From assembly GCA_002794735.1 (NCBI GenBank), contig NBAZ01000006.1:806001-870000 (forward strand): DNA of 64,000 nt. Direction: 5' to 3'. The notes under the pieces were generated by a model, which ran no database searches, had not been told where the DNA came from, and was given only the letters and a program-made list of their open reading frames with translations. Within the stretch, counting starts at the first letter, position 1. Every line of letters starts with the position of its first letter. The stretch comes from Pyrrhoderma lamaoense. Lineage: Eukaryota > Basidiomycota > Agaricomycetes > Hymenochaetales > Hymenochaetaceae. A program made the position numbers and the translations under genes. Of this stretch, positions 24,236 to 36,502 are shown in pieces.

Positions 24236-27200
24236 AATGTTTGTCTGAATATGTAATCTGAACTAACAGTAGGAAGGAGAAGAAAGGTCTACTTTCTGTT
24301 TCTTGAAAGAAGTTGTGTACTGAGTACATGTGTAGATTCGTCTTTGTATTTTCTTTTTTGGGATGTTATTTCATGTTCTTTGAATCGATCCATGGCGTTA
24401 GGCAAAGTAAGTTGTTTACTACATTCAGGCATATTGTCTTCGGCCAATATGAGCACTCCTATCTTACATGAGAGTAGACCCTATCCACGCCTAGAATTCC
24501 AGAGCCATGGTTTTTCTAAGTGAAAAAGGTACGTATCGATATACATGTAGGCAAGCTTCCGTAACTCTTTGGATTTATTATTACACATCAAAAACGAGCC
24601 GGAGAGATAAGGTCACTACAAATTGGATTCAAGAGAACATATTAAACCATATTGTTTATAGCAAAGCTCCGTTCGCCATTTATTCTCTCGCAATTGTTGA
24701 CTTCTTATTACCTATTCGTCAACTTCGTTAAAAGTGGGGAGAAAGAGACGGAAGTGGGCAAGGAGGACTAATGAGATGAGATGATGTGCCGGGTGAGGAA
24801 CCGAAACGGGAAATAAAAGAAGCTTTAAGTTTATGATTTTTTATTGATTTGTATGATCCTATGGGATCAAATATGGTAATGATCAACAGTAACTATCCCG
24901 AAAAGGGAAGAGAGATCGATCTGACGGACCTCTAACGTTTATCGCGACCCTGATTCGGTGGCTCAACAATTTGCACAGCCACATGCTAGACTGTCTTTAC
25001 CTCTCATCTCTTTTTCTTTCTCCTCTTTCGGACAAAAGCGTGTTCATTGGTATACTAGTAGATCATGAGTATCGATAATCGCCAGTGTCCAAAAAAATAG
25101 TTTACTCATATATGACTTTATTTCTACCTATCTTATATGTGATTTTTTTTCTCATTTTTTTCACATATGCATCCGTAGATCGGATACTTGATTGCTACTT
25201 CTTTTTTTGATGTTTATAATTTGTAATTATGTTTTCCTGATTTCTTCATTTTTTTTTCTTGTTTCGTTTCTCTGATTCGGGAGTCGGGGATGAACCACGA
25301 GTGACTCGGTTGAGTATGGGAGATGGGGGAGGGCGAGACATGGGGATTAGGTGATGAGAAGATGGGGAGAATTTTTGGTACTTTCAGCCTAAAGGAATGA
25401 ATGCCTTGTGGGCAGATATGGTGGAGAGATATACCAGATGTTCGATGACTACTATGGCTCTAGTACTTCCTTCTTTGTTCTACATATTAATATCTTAATT
25501 GCTATAAACCATTTTTTACCCTCTTCATATTCATATTTCTATAAAAACCAATGATATTGCCGCGGTTTCGAAGTCTGATATTCACGGAACTTTGCAACCT
25601 ATTTGGGCGCTCCGAAATATAGCAGATGACACTAGACTAGATGACTAGATGACTACCAACCAGATTCAAAATTAACTAATGAACTATGCACCTACAAGCT
25701 TCGGGAGCCTGAGGGGGAACAAGGTGGGTCTAGGTGTAGTAGAGCCCAGACTTGTAGTTTCCAAGCCCACTACTTCATACTCTTCTCCCTTAATCAGGTT
25801 CTCTCTTCCATCCAAGGTAACCACACTCTTCATTGCATTCTCAGCCTTTTGACTCCTTACGATACTACTAACAATGTCTAGTATCAATTCTATGCTCCTC
25901 TCTCCTCAATTCTCCCTTGCTCTCACCCTTAGTCTCTCTCCATCTCTTCGTTCCACATGAAAGCAATTTCCCTCTTTCTTCCGATTCAAGAAGCCCATCT
26001 CCCTACTGAGTATCCCAGATCTCACTTTAGTACTGTACCGATCCCAATGAAAAAAGCGATTACACCTCCATGTCGGGTCTGCTCTCATCCCTCTTGTTCC
26101 TTCTCCCTTTTCTTTCTTTTTGGGAATTCCTTCAGATGATACCTACTACGACCGCGACTTCTAGTTCCAGTTCAACTTTTACTATAACCCATTATCACCT
26201 ACTAGTCACTACCCACAAACTTAATCACCTACCAATTGCTAGTCTACACGCCCCAAACTACTTACTGTCTTCCATCTTCCCAGCCTCCTACGTATCTTCT
26301 GCACCCCCTCTACACTCCCTTCCTCCCCCCAGTTGCACCAGCTCCTATCAGCGCCCCAAGTCCAGACCAAGATCGAAAAACCAGAGAAAAAAAAGGCGGA
26401 GATAGACGAGGAAGCGCAGGACGGGGGGTATGGGGAGGGGAGTGGGGAAGGGGCCCACGATAGACTCGGACACTTGGGCGCCAGATGATGGGTACCGGGC
26501 GATGAAGTGCGACAGGCGGACGTGGAGGGGGGATCTGGCCACTAAGGGTTCGATTCAGATGATGGGAGGGGTTGGATCAGGGAACGGCGCTCGGGTGGGG
26601 GAGGAGGTTGAGAACTGTGTTAATGATTCAGACTCAGACTCGGGATTTAAGATTTTGGAGCCCCCCAGCTCGGGGTATCCCAGTCTCACCAGCCCACTTT
26701 GTAGAAGAAAAAAAGTAAGGTGATGTTCAGATAGAACTGAATTATCGTCAAATACTAGTACTGATATCATTATTATTCATCCATTTCTTTTTATGAGGCA
26801 TCAAAAGCTGGTAAAATCCAAGAAAGTGGAAACAAGGGACTTAGAAAAAGGCCTAGAAGCTCTATAGAAATCGGAACGTTTTTATACCGTGCTCCTTGTG
26901 GAATAGTATATTTTGTTTACCAGTGGCTTGGTGCTAGTCTTGAGGACTTACCACTCGTGTCAAAACTTTGGAACAAATACTGATTTCTTAGATGAGGGAA
27001 GGTACTTTGAGTCGAAGAGAGAGGTGAATATTCATCGTCCTGTCGTCTTGCTCCTAATCCTTGTTCCTCAGGTCATAATTGCATATACATGAACTTTCCC
27101 AGTAGTTTTATCCCATACCTTTTCTCCATACCTTCTGTCCTACTTGTATCAGCAACATCAGTGTATAACTAATACAAGTTACTAAAGTCAGACTCAAAAA

Positions 27201-27641
27201 TCAAGTCAATCTCTATTTTCTCACGACCGCGAGATATACCAGTAAACAACAATGCCAATGCATTCAGTACGCTTGGTCGTTACTAGAGATATGCATCACA
27301 TCTTCTTTGTTGTTTGACTGAAGTATCGTCTCCTACTACTACTAAGGATACAAAGGTGTATAAGGACGCGAAGCATAGACATTATTTTATAATATATCAT
27401 AATCATAGTATACATGTTGAATGTAGTGAACTTGTTTTTTTTTAGTTTAGTTTATATCGTGTACAGAGAATTATAAGTTATCGTTGTGTATGGCACATAA
27501 CACAGAGCCGGGATGATACAGAGTATAAGAGTAGATGATACTGGCCTACAAAGTCCATGATCTCAGTCTTTCATGCCACTTAAGAGAGTAAACGGGAGGG
27601 GGAGGGAGAAAATCCCAAAGGTTATCACAGGTAGCTATTGG
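24236..27641. other. Gene-poor region, 3.4 kb
   Basis: Between MCM4 and the 3' end of the bHLH gene. T-rich and CT-rich blocks (24960-25270, 25900-26350) and short ORFs on both strands, none with a domain. ORF pairs near 26348-26770 mirror one low-complexity GGGGA/CCCCT block. I see no RNA gene or transposon. Confidence 0.5.
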
Positions 27642-30600
27642 CTATTGAAGATGAGAAATTCCCAAGAGGCTACCAGGAGTTACGCCTCGTGTATGGGGAG
27701 CGGGTCCAGACTCAGAGGGAGCCAATCTCACATCGTTATAAGTATTCCCAATTAAGGGTTTGTCTCCAGAAGAGTGTTTCCTCTTGGTCAGAGTGCTAGA
27801 CGATGTTGTTGCAGATGTGATGATAGCAGTGGTAGATGAGGTAGCAGTGATAGATGTAGTGGGCACATAGCTCGAGTTGAACGAAGAAAGAGAGGCCAGT
27901 GATCCAGACCTAGTCCTCATCTGCAACAAGGCAAGCGACGCTTCGGTCGTCCCTTCATCATCATCAGATCTCCCTTCATTTCCTACGTCCTCGCCTTCAT
28001 CATCTTCCTCATCTTCATAGTCCCTATCACTTTCAAGCTCGTCGTTCTCGTATCCTTCATTACCATGTTTACTAAGGTTCACCCCACTCACAGCTGTTCC
28101 TTCCTCCCTGATGGCACTAACAGCAGAACCCTTCCCGCCTCCTATCTCCCGTAACTCACTCTTTCGCTTCTTCCCTCTACTCCCTCTAACCCCTCCACTC
28201 CCTTCACTACTCATACTTCTGAGACTTCCCAACAAGCTTCCCAAATTTCCTCTAACCTTCATGTTAACATCTAAACATGCAGCCGGCAAACGGAGAGGAA
28301 CAACGCCTCGAAGCTCGTTCTCACTTCCGCTTCCCCACATTCCTTCTCTACCCACATCGTCTCTTCTTTGACCATTAGTGCTTCCACTCCCCCTGTTTCC
28401 TCTAACACCGCTATAACTTGACGCACACGTGCGTCCAGATGGTGGTGGACTTGGTAGACCCGATGCGATTGGGCTTGGCCTATCATTATCAATGTCCCGA
28501 GCTTCAAGGAGTTCTCTGCCACTAGTACAGCCAATACAGAGGTCTCCAACACCGCCGTTGCAGCCGGTGCCGTTCGCATCACACTGGTCCCAATATTCCT
28601 TCTCTCCCGCATAAGCCTGAGATGCACGGTATCCATCCCACCTTCCTCGTAGGATCCCCCGATCCTCGCATGGGCTCAGTGGGAAATCCCGTCGTTCTCG
28701 TCTTAATAGTACTCTTTGTAATAGATCTTGTCCATGTTTACTCTGTGATGCTTCTTCTCGTTGTTCCGGTAGTACATGCCGCTGTTGCGCTCGCGGAGCG
28801 TAACCCCTCCCCTCTCTTCTAATCACGCTCGATTCCGCAGCCAGGTCCGTGGTTGTACAGTTGGCATTCGCGGCGCTTGTGGCAGAAATGTCTCTGCTAA
28901 CGTCACCATCCCCCTTCTCTCCCATGAGGTGTTTTAGGGGTCGTTTGTTCCCTTTGTCCTTATGCGAACATGAAGTATCGCTATCAGCATCCTTAGTAGC
29001 ACCAGAACAATCGATCGTCCGCCGTATGTCTATAATTTCATCCTTCTGCTGCTTCTGCTTCTTTTGCCTAATCTCATTGATGGAGCTATCCAGATCTCGC
29101 TTATAACAACGAGTCTCAGACGACTCAAACGAAGAGGAAGAGCGTATCTTCCCGAAATTAGAACCCAAATCAATACCAGATTTGGAACTACACCCAGAGC
29201 CAGAACCAGCCATAGCGGCACTATTATTAATAGTAGATGTGGGATTGTCAAAAATAGACACACGATCATTTACACTCCCAGCCCCAGCAACTCCAGTGGA
29301 CAAAGAAGACGATGGGGAAGGATTACAAAAGTCAGAAATATCATGGTGCTGATGCATAGAGTAAGGGCACATGTCTTCTCCGAGACCTCCAGCCTTTGTT
29401 CCAGCCGCAGCAATAGCCGGGTGGAAGGTGCGGATTTCCGGACTCCATTTTGGTGAGAGGTATGGGAACGGAAACGGGCTCCTGTCTCCGGCGGTAGTCC
29501 TGGACCTTGTGTAGTTATTATATGCAGTGTGACTATTATTACATGTAGTAGAGTTAACACACGCAGTGGCATGATGATTTCGGTAGCTGCCTTGACTTCG
29601 TGCGCATTCCGGATGATGACAAGTACATCGAAGCCCTTCAAAAGCTTGGCCCTGTTTCTGGTGTTGGTGTTCATATTGACAATATTGATGAGCTTGTACC
29701 TGATCTTCAATCCTCGTATGATGTATAGAAGGATCAGTATGCGTGAAGTGTGCTACTGAGGGGGAGGTGCATAGTAGAGATGCAATCGAAGGAAGCCTTG
29801 GATGAAACTCGGAGGAGTTGTAACAGAAGCTATTGTTATCGTCATCCTCTTTCATAATCGGCCCTAAATCCTCAATTGTACGGTTGGCATGCAAAGCTAC
29901 ATTCTTATTCCTAAGATCCTTAAGCTGTGTCCTGTCCCTTGCTACAATATTCTCCCTTGCATGACTTGAGTTCGGTGTAGATAGATCAGAGAAGTCGGCA
30001 CAAGGGGCTGACTTATTACGAATGGATGGGCTTCGAGCTTGCTGAATCCTATCTTCATCCTCGACAGTATTTTCAGAAAGAAGGGACAACGTAGTTTCTG
30101 AGTCTGTTCTTTGTCTCTTACGGGGCACAGCTTCGGAGCGTAACCCTTGAAATGACTCCGAATCAGTATTCTTCCTCTTGAGTTGAGTATCTTTGCTCTT
30201 ATGCGCACTCCCGTTCGAGATAAGGGATTCTGAGGGTGTGTCGGAGGACATAGGGGTATCAATAGTACCAGAGACGTTTAAGGTTGTTAACTGAGTAGGT
30301 ATCTGTTTCTCTGCCAACTCTTCTTCAAGCTGTTTGACTCTTTCCATTAAGTAGCGTACGAAAATGACGGTCCTCTCTAGGATGTCAAGCTTGAATTCTC
30401 TCTCCTTGTCCTCGCCCTTCTTCTTTTCCCCTTGGACTCCCTTCTGTGGTACGTCTTTCTTGTGAGGATTGTCTACAACGATAACTCGTAAGCCCCCAAT
30501 CCACTACTTTTCGAATAACAACTACAAATAAGCATACAGTCATCATCGTCCTTATCATTCTCGTCATCCTCTTCGTCATCATTGTCCTCTCCGACAGACT

Positions 30601-31099
30601 CATTATCCGCAGGAGCCTTCGTCGACGTATCGCTCTCTACTTCTACTCCATACTTCCCATACGTTCCTTGCGCAGGGACCAATACGCGCAGCTCGTCAAG
30701 AGCTCCATTGATCTTCAACCTCCTGGCCTTTTCAATCCTCGAATGATTTGCCTTTCGTGCTGACTCACGTGCGGCACGTGTACTACTCCCCACCGCCTGA
30801 GGTTTACGTCCTCTCTTGCGGGGCTTCTGCGGCGAAGATGTCTGCTTTGCCATGCCTACACCTGTTTCGGGGCCTGTTGTCGTTGTGGCTGCCGCTGTAG
30901 AAGCTGAGTGGTTCACTCCCTGCGCAGGTGAGGCAGCAGTATTGCCTGCACCCTTTGATGGGCTTGTCGGGGTAGATGAAGTTTGTGAGGGTCCAGGTAA
31001 TAGAGTCGGAAGATGACGAGTTGCACTTGGAGCTGACAATAGATTCTGAGTGGCCTGGGACTTTGCACGCCTTGGAGGGTTGACACTTCCGGAGTACAT
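27642..31099 (-). CDS. bHLH transcription factor with a long acidic loop
   Basis: Two exons, 30538-31099 and 27642-30472, separated by a 65-nt GTATGC...TAG intron, give 1130 residues. An AT-hook-like KPRKRGRKP (~93-100) precedes the basic region and helix 1, KANHSRIEKARRLKING. His119, Glu123 and Arg127 form the H-E-R triad of class B bHLH proteins that bind CACGTG. Helix 1 (ALDELRVLVP) is followed by an unusually long loop of ~60 residues with a run of Asp/Glu/Asn, interrupted by the intron. Helix 2 follows (EFKLDILERTVIFVRYLMER) and runs into a short coiled coil (VKQLEEELAEK). The remaining ~880 residues are disordered, rich in Ser, Gly, His and Arg, with an acidic patch (YEDEEDDEGEDVGNE). 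Fungal relatives with extended loops include NUC-1/Pho4-type factors, but the target pathway here is not determined. Confidence 0.88.
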
Positions 31100-32109
31100 T
31101 GTCGACGAACAGCTCTTTTGCTCTCGCTAAAGATTCAGGAGTCGCTTGTGGCCGACTTGAAAGGGATGGTGGAAAGAAAGAAAGAAAGGAGCGGGTGTTC
31201 CTCGGGGGAGGGGGACCGGGTGGTGTGAATAACAGGAAAGTTAATAAATTCCAATGTACAAAGTTTCAAGTCCGAAAACGAGAGATGATATTAATAGTGT
31301 ATTATAATCATTACAAATTATAATAATACACAACTGGTTTCAATCTCGTTACTGTCACTGTGGACGATGAAGTGGGGGCACAAGACTCAGAAACGTGCCA
31401 GGAGCAAAGAGAAGGGCTGGGAGAGCATTGCCCGACGAAGCAGCACTCGTGTGCTCTCTATTCTTGTCTTTCAGGCCGTCGCACGACCGCCTACTCTCAT
31501 CCTCATTCGCCAGTCCTCCGTCCACCACACCAGTCATGCACGTGCGTTACCCTTACCCTCCCCTCGGGGCTAGAGTCAGTTATCTTGCTGAGTAATCATA
31601 TCAGAGAGCTTAGTAAATTTGTTTCGTCTAGCGTCCAAGCCCCAGTACGATGGCCATCGTGGTGGTGAGCATATTACTCGTAAGAGTCATCTCAAAAGTT
31701 CAAAAGATTCAGTCACAAAGGTGCTTATGTAACATCGGTGCAAAGTGCGAACAAACAACGACAAACACGTTCGTTCTTTATCAGATTGTATGGGTAAACG
31801 TAGCTTTTTTAAAAGAACCATCTGACGGTATTGAAATCAAGAAGTCCGGGCTGTATTATATGATGCTCATATACTACTAGGTCTTATGATAATATGAATA
31901 CTCCTATCTTTGTAGGTGCAAGATAGGCCCAAGTCACATTCATTGATTTAATATCAACCTCGTCACGATATTCGCTTTCTTTTATTCCTACTCTAACTGA
32001 TGGTTACAGTACAAGGGATGTGAGTAGATTATCTGTTGAATGGATATGAGATTGAGAATATACATCCCTTGAAAGTATCAAAAGAAAACTTGGAATAATC
32101 TCGTAAGCA

Positions 32110-32115
32110 CACGTG
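32110..32115. promoter_or_regulatory. CACGTG E-box in promoter of orphan gene A
   Basis: Palindromic CACGTG 472 bp upstream of the ATG, inside a longer block also conserved in copy B. It is a plausible target of the adjacent class B bHLH factor; that link is inference. Confidence 0.5.
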
Positions 32116-32495
32116 TACAGTAGTATTGTGGACTGCTTATAAAGCATATTCTAAATCTAGTTCAAAAGACACTATCTATCTTTGCTTTAATAACAACACA
32201 CATAAGTGATTTCTTATGTATCACTCATCCAGACCTTTCGTCCTTTCCTTGTCTGGACGAAGCTAGCATACTGTAAGTGAATAGTCATGCGAAAACTTCT
32301 GTGCAATCATAAAACCAAGTAAATTCAACTAAACCAAAAATAAGTTAATTAAGCTCGGTCCCTCTATTTTGTCGATGCATATCACTATCAGACGAAGGTT
32401 AATGATAAAGCAAACATGACTTTGATCATGAGAAATGTAGACCTGGATTATGTACAGTATCAATGCATTGAAGTAATCTCACGGCAAGGTTTCCC

Positions 32496-32503
32496 TATAA
32501 ATA
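32496..32503 (+). promoter_or_regulatory. TATA box (TATAAATA) of orphan gene A
   Basis: Perfect TATAAATA, 84 bp before the ATG. The corresponding site in copy B has become TTTAAATA (35246-35253). Confidence 0.55.
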
Positions 32504-32586
32504 CCTATTGAGAAATATGGCGGGTGGGTACATCAAAGAGGAATTTCTGAAAATCCTAAAATAGGTAACAGAGAGCTCGATATATC

Positions 32587-33774
32587 ATGGAACAGGACAG
32601 GACACGTTTTACTCAAGGGAATGCTGCCCCCGCACACTCAGCCTCTAGGAAATCTGTAATTGCTCCTGGGGAACCACGACCACAGAGAAGGATGAATGCT
32701 CACGCTTCGCCCCAGAAGAGCTCTAAAGCTCCTGTCTCCGAGGGGAAACAAGGACGACCCACTTCCAAAGTTTCTGGGACTAGCGAGATTACGGGAGACA
32801 GACCTCCTCGTAAAGAGAACAAGCCACCAAGGAATCAAAACCTCTTATCAGCCGAAATGAGCAACAGGCCCCTGTCGTCAAGGCCTGCTCCTTCTCCTGC
32901 TGCTCCACCGCCGCCATCATACCAACAGAATAGAATATCCCCAGTTACATCTGCTCCTCGAGTTTCGTCCGCTTCTAGCCCTGGCAATTTGACCACTAGA
33001 AGAGATCCTAACAATAACACTACCATGCCTTCCACTTATGAGTTTAAAGCTACTAAACCTGTCACTAAGAAACCAGCACCTCTAACTCCAGCTTCAAAAT
33101 CGAGCACAGCTTCCAAAGGAGAACAGTCTCAGCCCCAGCCTAAGGAGGAAACCAAAGCTGAAGATAAGAAAAAGCCTGAATATCCACCTACAATCGATTT
33201 AGATTACGCTAAAACACTACAGTGGATAGTCGTCACAGATAATACGCTCGATTCAGGAGCAAAGGATCTATTGAAATGTGAGTACCCCAACCAACATCAA
33301 ATTTTTCCCTTCTCCATCCACCTCCCCCCCCCCCCGCCACAGAAGAAAGTTTATATGTTCTTGTCAGAATACTAAAATTTGAATATACTAGACATCAATG
33401 AAAATAATCTTGAAGTTCGGCTGTCTATGTGCAATGTGGGTCCAGCAAAAAGCCGGGAAACGCTCAACATTAATTGGGAACGAATCCGAAAGTATGCAAC
33501 TCATGAAGCAGAATTACAAATTCTCTTTTTATGTAAGTTTAAATACTACCTCTCTTCCTTTTCCTCTTTTTTTGACTGCTATTCTGCCGCCGCCGCCGCC
33601 TACCTTCCCTTCCTCCTCTTCCGCGACCTTCACAATGTTGAAACGATACTCACCCCATACCCCTCCCATATTTTCACCCCTTACAAAATAGGTTACATTG
33701 GTGGCAAGCCAGTATATTGCAACATTTGGAAAGCCACTCGAGCTTTCCTAAAAGCTCTCAAATCGAATAACTAA
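32587..33774 (+). CDS. Orphan protein, tandem copy A
   Basis: Exons 32587-33277, 33392-33532 and 33692-33774 join in frame to 304 residues. I do not recognise the family. The N-terminal two thirds is disordered and rich in Pro, Ser, Lys and Arg, with MEQDRTR at the start, NLLSAE in the middle, a Pro run, and a repeated KPVTKKP-type phrase. The C-terminal ~100 residues look folded: WIVVTDNTLDSGAKDLLK, NENNLEVRLSM, then GGKPVYCNIWKATRAFLKAL. Both introns are in phase 1 at the same places as in copy B, and the middle exon is 141 nt in both, so the copies share one gene structure. A C12 run sits in intron 1 (33324-33335). Conservation of the folded part between diverged copies suggests both were functional at least until recently. 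Confidence 0.75.
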
Positions 33775-34914
33775 AAGAAGCCTCCAGTAAGAGATCCCGC
33801 TCCCTTGGACACGGTTTCCACATCACCGAATGTATGCCAAAGCTGTGGGAAGACGAATGGGTGCCAGATGTGTAGAAAGATATGAATGAAAAAAATAAAA
33901 AGTTTAGTTTGGACTGTTTGGTCGAGTTGGAGTGTGGAGGATGAGGATGAGGGATGTGGATGAGCGTTGATATTTACGTTAACGGGGGAGGGCGGGGATG
34001 ATGGGGTTTTGAAGAAGAAAAAGAATATAAAAGAAAATAGATTGGACAGAGAATAGCGAAATGAAAATCACGATTATTACTATAGTATCTGGTACTTACT
34101 TTATCAACCTGATGTCTATATTTCATATAAATAGTGTTCGATGATTATATTCAGAAAAGAAACGTATTAACGTATAAACAATAGATCAAAAACATGAATA
34201 TAACAATAAGATTCAAACAATCATATGAGAACTGCAAATTTCTCTTTCTCTTTCTTCTCGCCTTTCGCTTTTCTGAGCTTGCTCCAAAAATAAGAGAAAG
34301 GAGAGGCTTGAATGCCAAACAAGGTGACATAATGATGTCCGATCTCACTTACTTCAACCTAAAAAGTCGTTTTTGGGTCTCCCAGAACAAAATAATTACG
34401 AAAGTGAAGTACTAGTTAAAGCGAGAGAAGAAGAAGTCGAAAGGCCTGTAGGAGCATACACATATGCACGATCGATATCACTATACGAAGTCAGCAGCTC
34501 TCTAGCATATATTTTTTTCCCAAGATTTCTTATTACACGCTAAAGTGCTTATATAACATTGGTGCAAAGTGCTAACAAATAATGACAAACACGTTCGTTC
34601 TTGATCAGATTGTATAGGTAAATGTAACTTTATTAGAAGAACCATCTGACAGCATTAAAATTAAGAAGTCCGGCTTTTATGGTATGACGCTCGTATACTA
34701 ATAGGTCTAATGGATACTCCTATCTATGTAGGTGTAAGATAGGCTCAAATCACGCCCAATATCAACTTTGTCACGATATTCGCTTTCTCTTATTTCTACT
34801 CTCGTTCATGATCACAAGCCAAGAGAGGTGAGTGTAAGTACTATCGTTTAAGTGGATACGAGAACAGAAAGCCTTTGAAAGTATCATAGGGGAACCTTGG
34901 AATAAGCTCGTGTG

Positions 34915-34920
34915 CACGTG
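34915..34920. promoter_or_regulatory. CACGTG E-box in promoter of orphan gene B
   Basis: Counterpart of the site at 32110-32115, retained although surrounding bases differ. It lies 421 bp upstream of the ATG. Confidence 0.5.
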
Positions 34921-35340
34921 TACAGTAGTATGGTGAGCTGCTTATAAAGCGTAAAGACACTATCTTTGCTTTGATAACAACTCACATTAGTAAGTTCTTA
35001 TGTAGCACCCCTAAGCTAGTATGATAAGTAGATAGTCATCTGCGAAAGCTTCTATGCAATCATAAAACTAAGTAAATTTAATTAAACTTAAAAAAAAGCA
35101 AACTTGGCCCCTCAAATTTGTCGATGCCATATCGTTATAAGACGAAGGTTAATAAAAGAGCAAACATAAGCTTAATTATGAGAATCTCGTACCTGGTTTG
35201 TGCACAGTATCAGTGCATTGAAGTAAACCTATGGCAAGGATTCCATTTAAATACCATATGAAAGGAAAGGAGGGCGGGTGGGTAGGTCAAAGTGGAATTT
35301 TTAAAAAGCCTAGAAGAGGTGGCGACAAGTTAGATATAAC

Positions 35341-36502
35341 ATGGAACAGGACAGAGCCCGTGCTACTCAAGGAAAAGTACACCCCGCATTAGCTACGTAC
35401 TTAGCCGCTAGGAAGGATGGGATCGCTCATGGGATCGCTCCAGGGGACCCACGACTAACGAAAAGGATAATTCATGCTCAAGCTCAGCCCAAGAGGAACT
35501 CTAAAGCTTCTGAGGGGCAGCGAGGACAATCCACTTCCGGGAATTTGGGAGACAAAATTCGTCGTAAAGAGATCAAGCCAGCAAAGAATTTTAGTCTCTT
35601 ATCAGCCGAGATAAAGAGCAGGCCCCAGCCGCTGCGGCCTGCTACCCCTCCTCCACCACCACCGCCACGCCAGCGGAGACGAGAAACTCTCGTTACACCT
35701 ACTAGTCCAGCTTCTACCGTTGTTAGCCCTATTAATACTATCATTAAAAGAGATCCTGACAAGCACATCACCGTTGCTTCCACTTATGAAGCTAAACCTA
35801 CCAAACCTGTCACTAGGAAGCCAACGGCTCTATCCATAGCTTCGGGTTCTAAAGGAGAACAGTCTCAGTCTTCTCCTAACAAGGATACCAAGACTGAAGA
35901 ACTTAATAAGCCCGGATATCCACCTACGATGAGTTTGAGTCGCAAATTCGATCTAGACTGGATAACCGTCTCAAATGATACAAATATTGAAGGAGCAAAG
36001 AAGTTACTGAGATGTGAGTACGACTAACACCATCCTCCACTTCCTCCTTCTCTATCCAGAAAAAGATCAATTTGTCAGAATACTCAAGCTTGAATATACT
36101 AGACATCAAAGACAATAATCTTGGCGTACATCTGTCTATGACTGATGCAAGTACAGCAGATAGCCTGGACAGGTACGCTCTTGGAATGGATATAGTCCAA
36201 CAGTATCAGAAAGATAAAGAAGAATCACAGATAAAATTTCTCTGTGAGTCCACGTACTATCGCTCTCCCTTCTCCTTCTCTGTTTTTGACTATATCTCTG
36301 TCCTTCTTCCTCGTCTTTCCCTATCATAACACGATACTCACTTTATATAGGTAAAATCGGAGACAAGCCAGTGTACTGCAACAATCAAGAGGCTACGAAA
36401 GCTTACCTAAGGACTCTCAACATGAAGAAACGAAAGAGGAGTCTAGCAAGAGAGCTTCAGACACCGAACCCCCCAGAATTGTTTCCTACCCTGACTTGGT
36501 GA
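35341..36502 (+). CDS. Orphan protein, tandem copy B
   Basis: Exons 35341-36013, 36103-36243 and 36351-36502 give 321 residues in frame. It parallels copy A throughout: MEQDRAR start, NFSLLSAE, a seven-proline run, KPVTRKP, then the C-terminal block WITVSNDTNIEGAKKLL, DNNLGVHLSM and GDKPVYCNNQEATKAYLRTL. It has a 17-residue-longer, basic-to-Pro-rich tail (KKRKRSLARELQ onward) because the stop used by copy A is lost. The cysteine in PVYCN and the Gly-Lys-Pro before it are kept in both. Function unknown. No relation to a defence or mobile gene could be shown. Confidence 0.75.

Larger units (their letters stand above)
31100..32586. promoter_or_regulatory. Divergent intergenic region between bHLH gene and orphan gene A
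   Basis: Holds the promoters of both neighbours. CACGTG occurs at 31539-31544 (about 440 bp upstream of the bHLH start) and at 32110-32115 (upstream of orphan gene A). From about 31715 onward the sequence is the left part of the tandem duplication described below. Short ORFs 31355-31668 are mutually overlapping shadows. Confidence 0.55.
31715..34430. repeat. Tandem segmental duplication, unit A
   Basis: Pairs with unit B at about 34540-37060, offset ~2.8 kb. The 5' non-coding part matches strongly (compare AGACAAACACGTTCGT-like text near 31757 with 34583, and the ACGTGTACAGTAGTAT block at 32111 and 34916). The coding exons and the 3' flank with its AG-rich block also match. Boundaries are judged by eye, so ±50 bp. 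Confidence 0.8.

Noticed and set aside
26348..26770. Overlapping ORFs on both strands between MCM4 and the bHLH gene
   Set aside because: Both arise from one low-complexity G/A-rich block and neither shows domain content.
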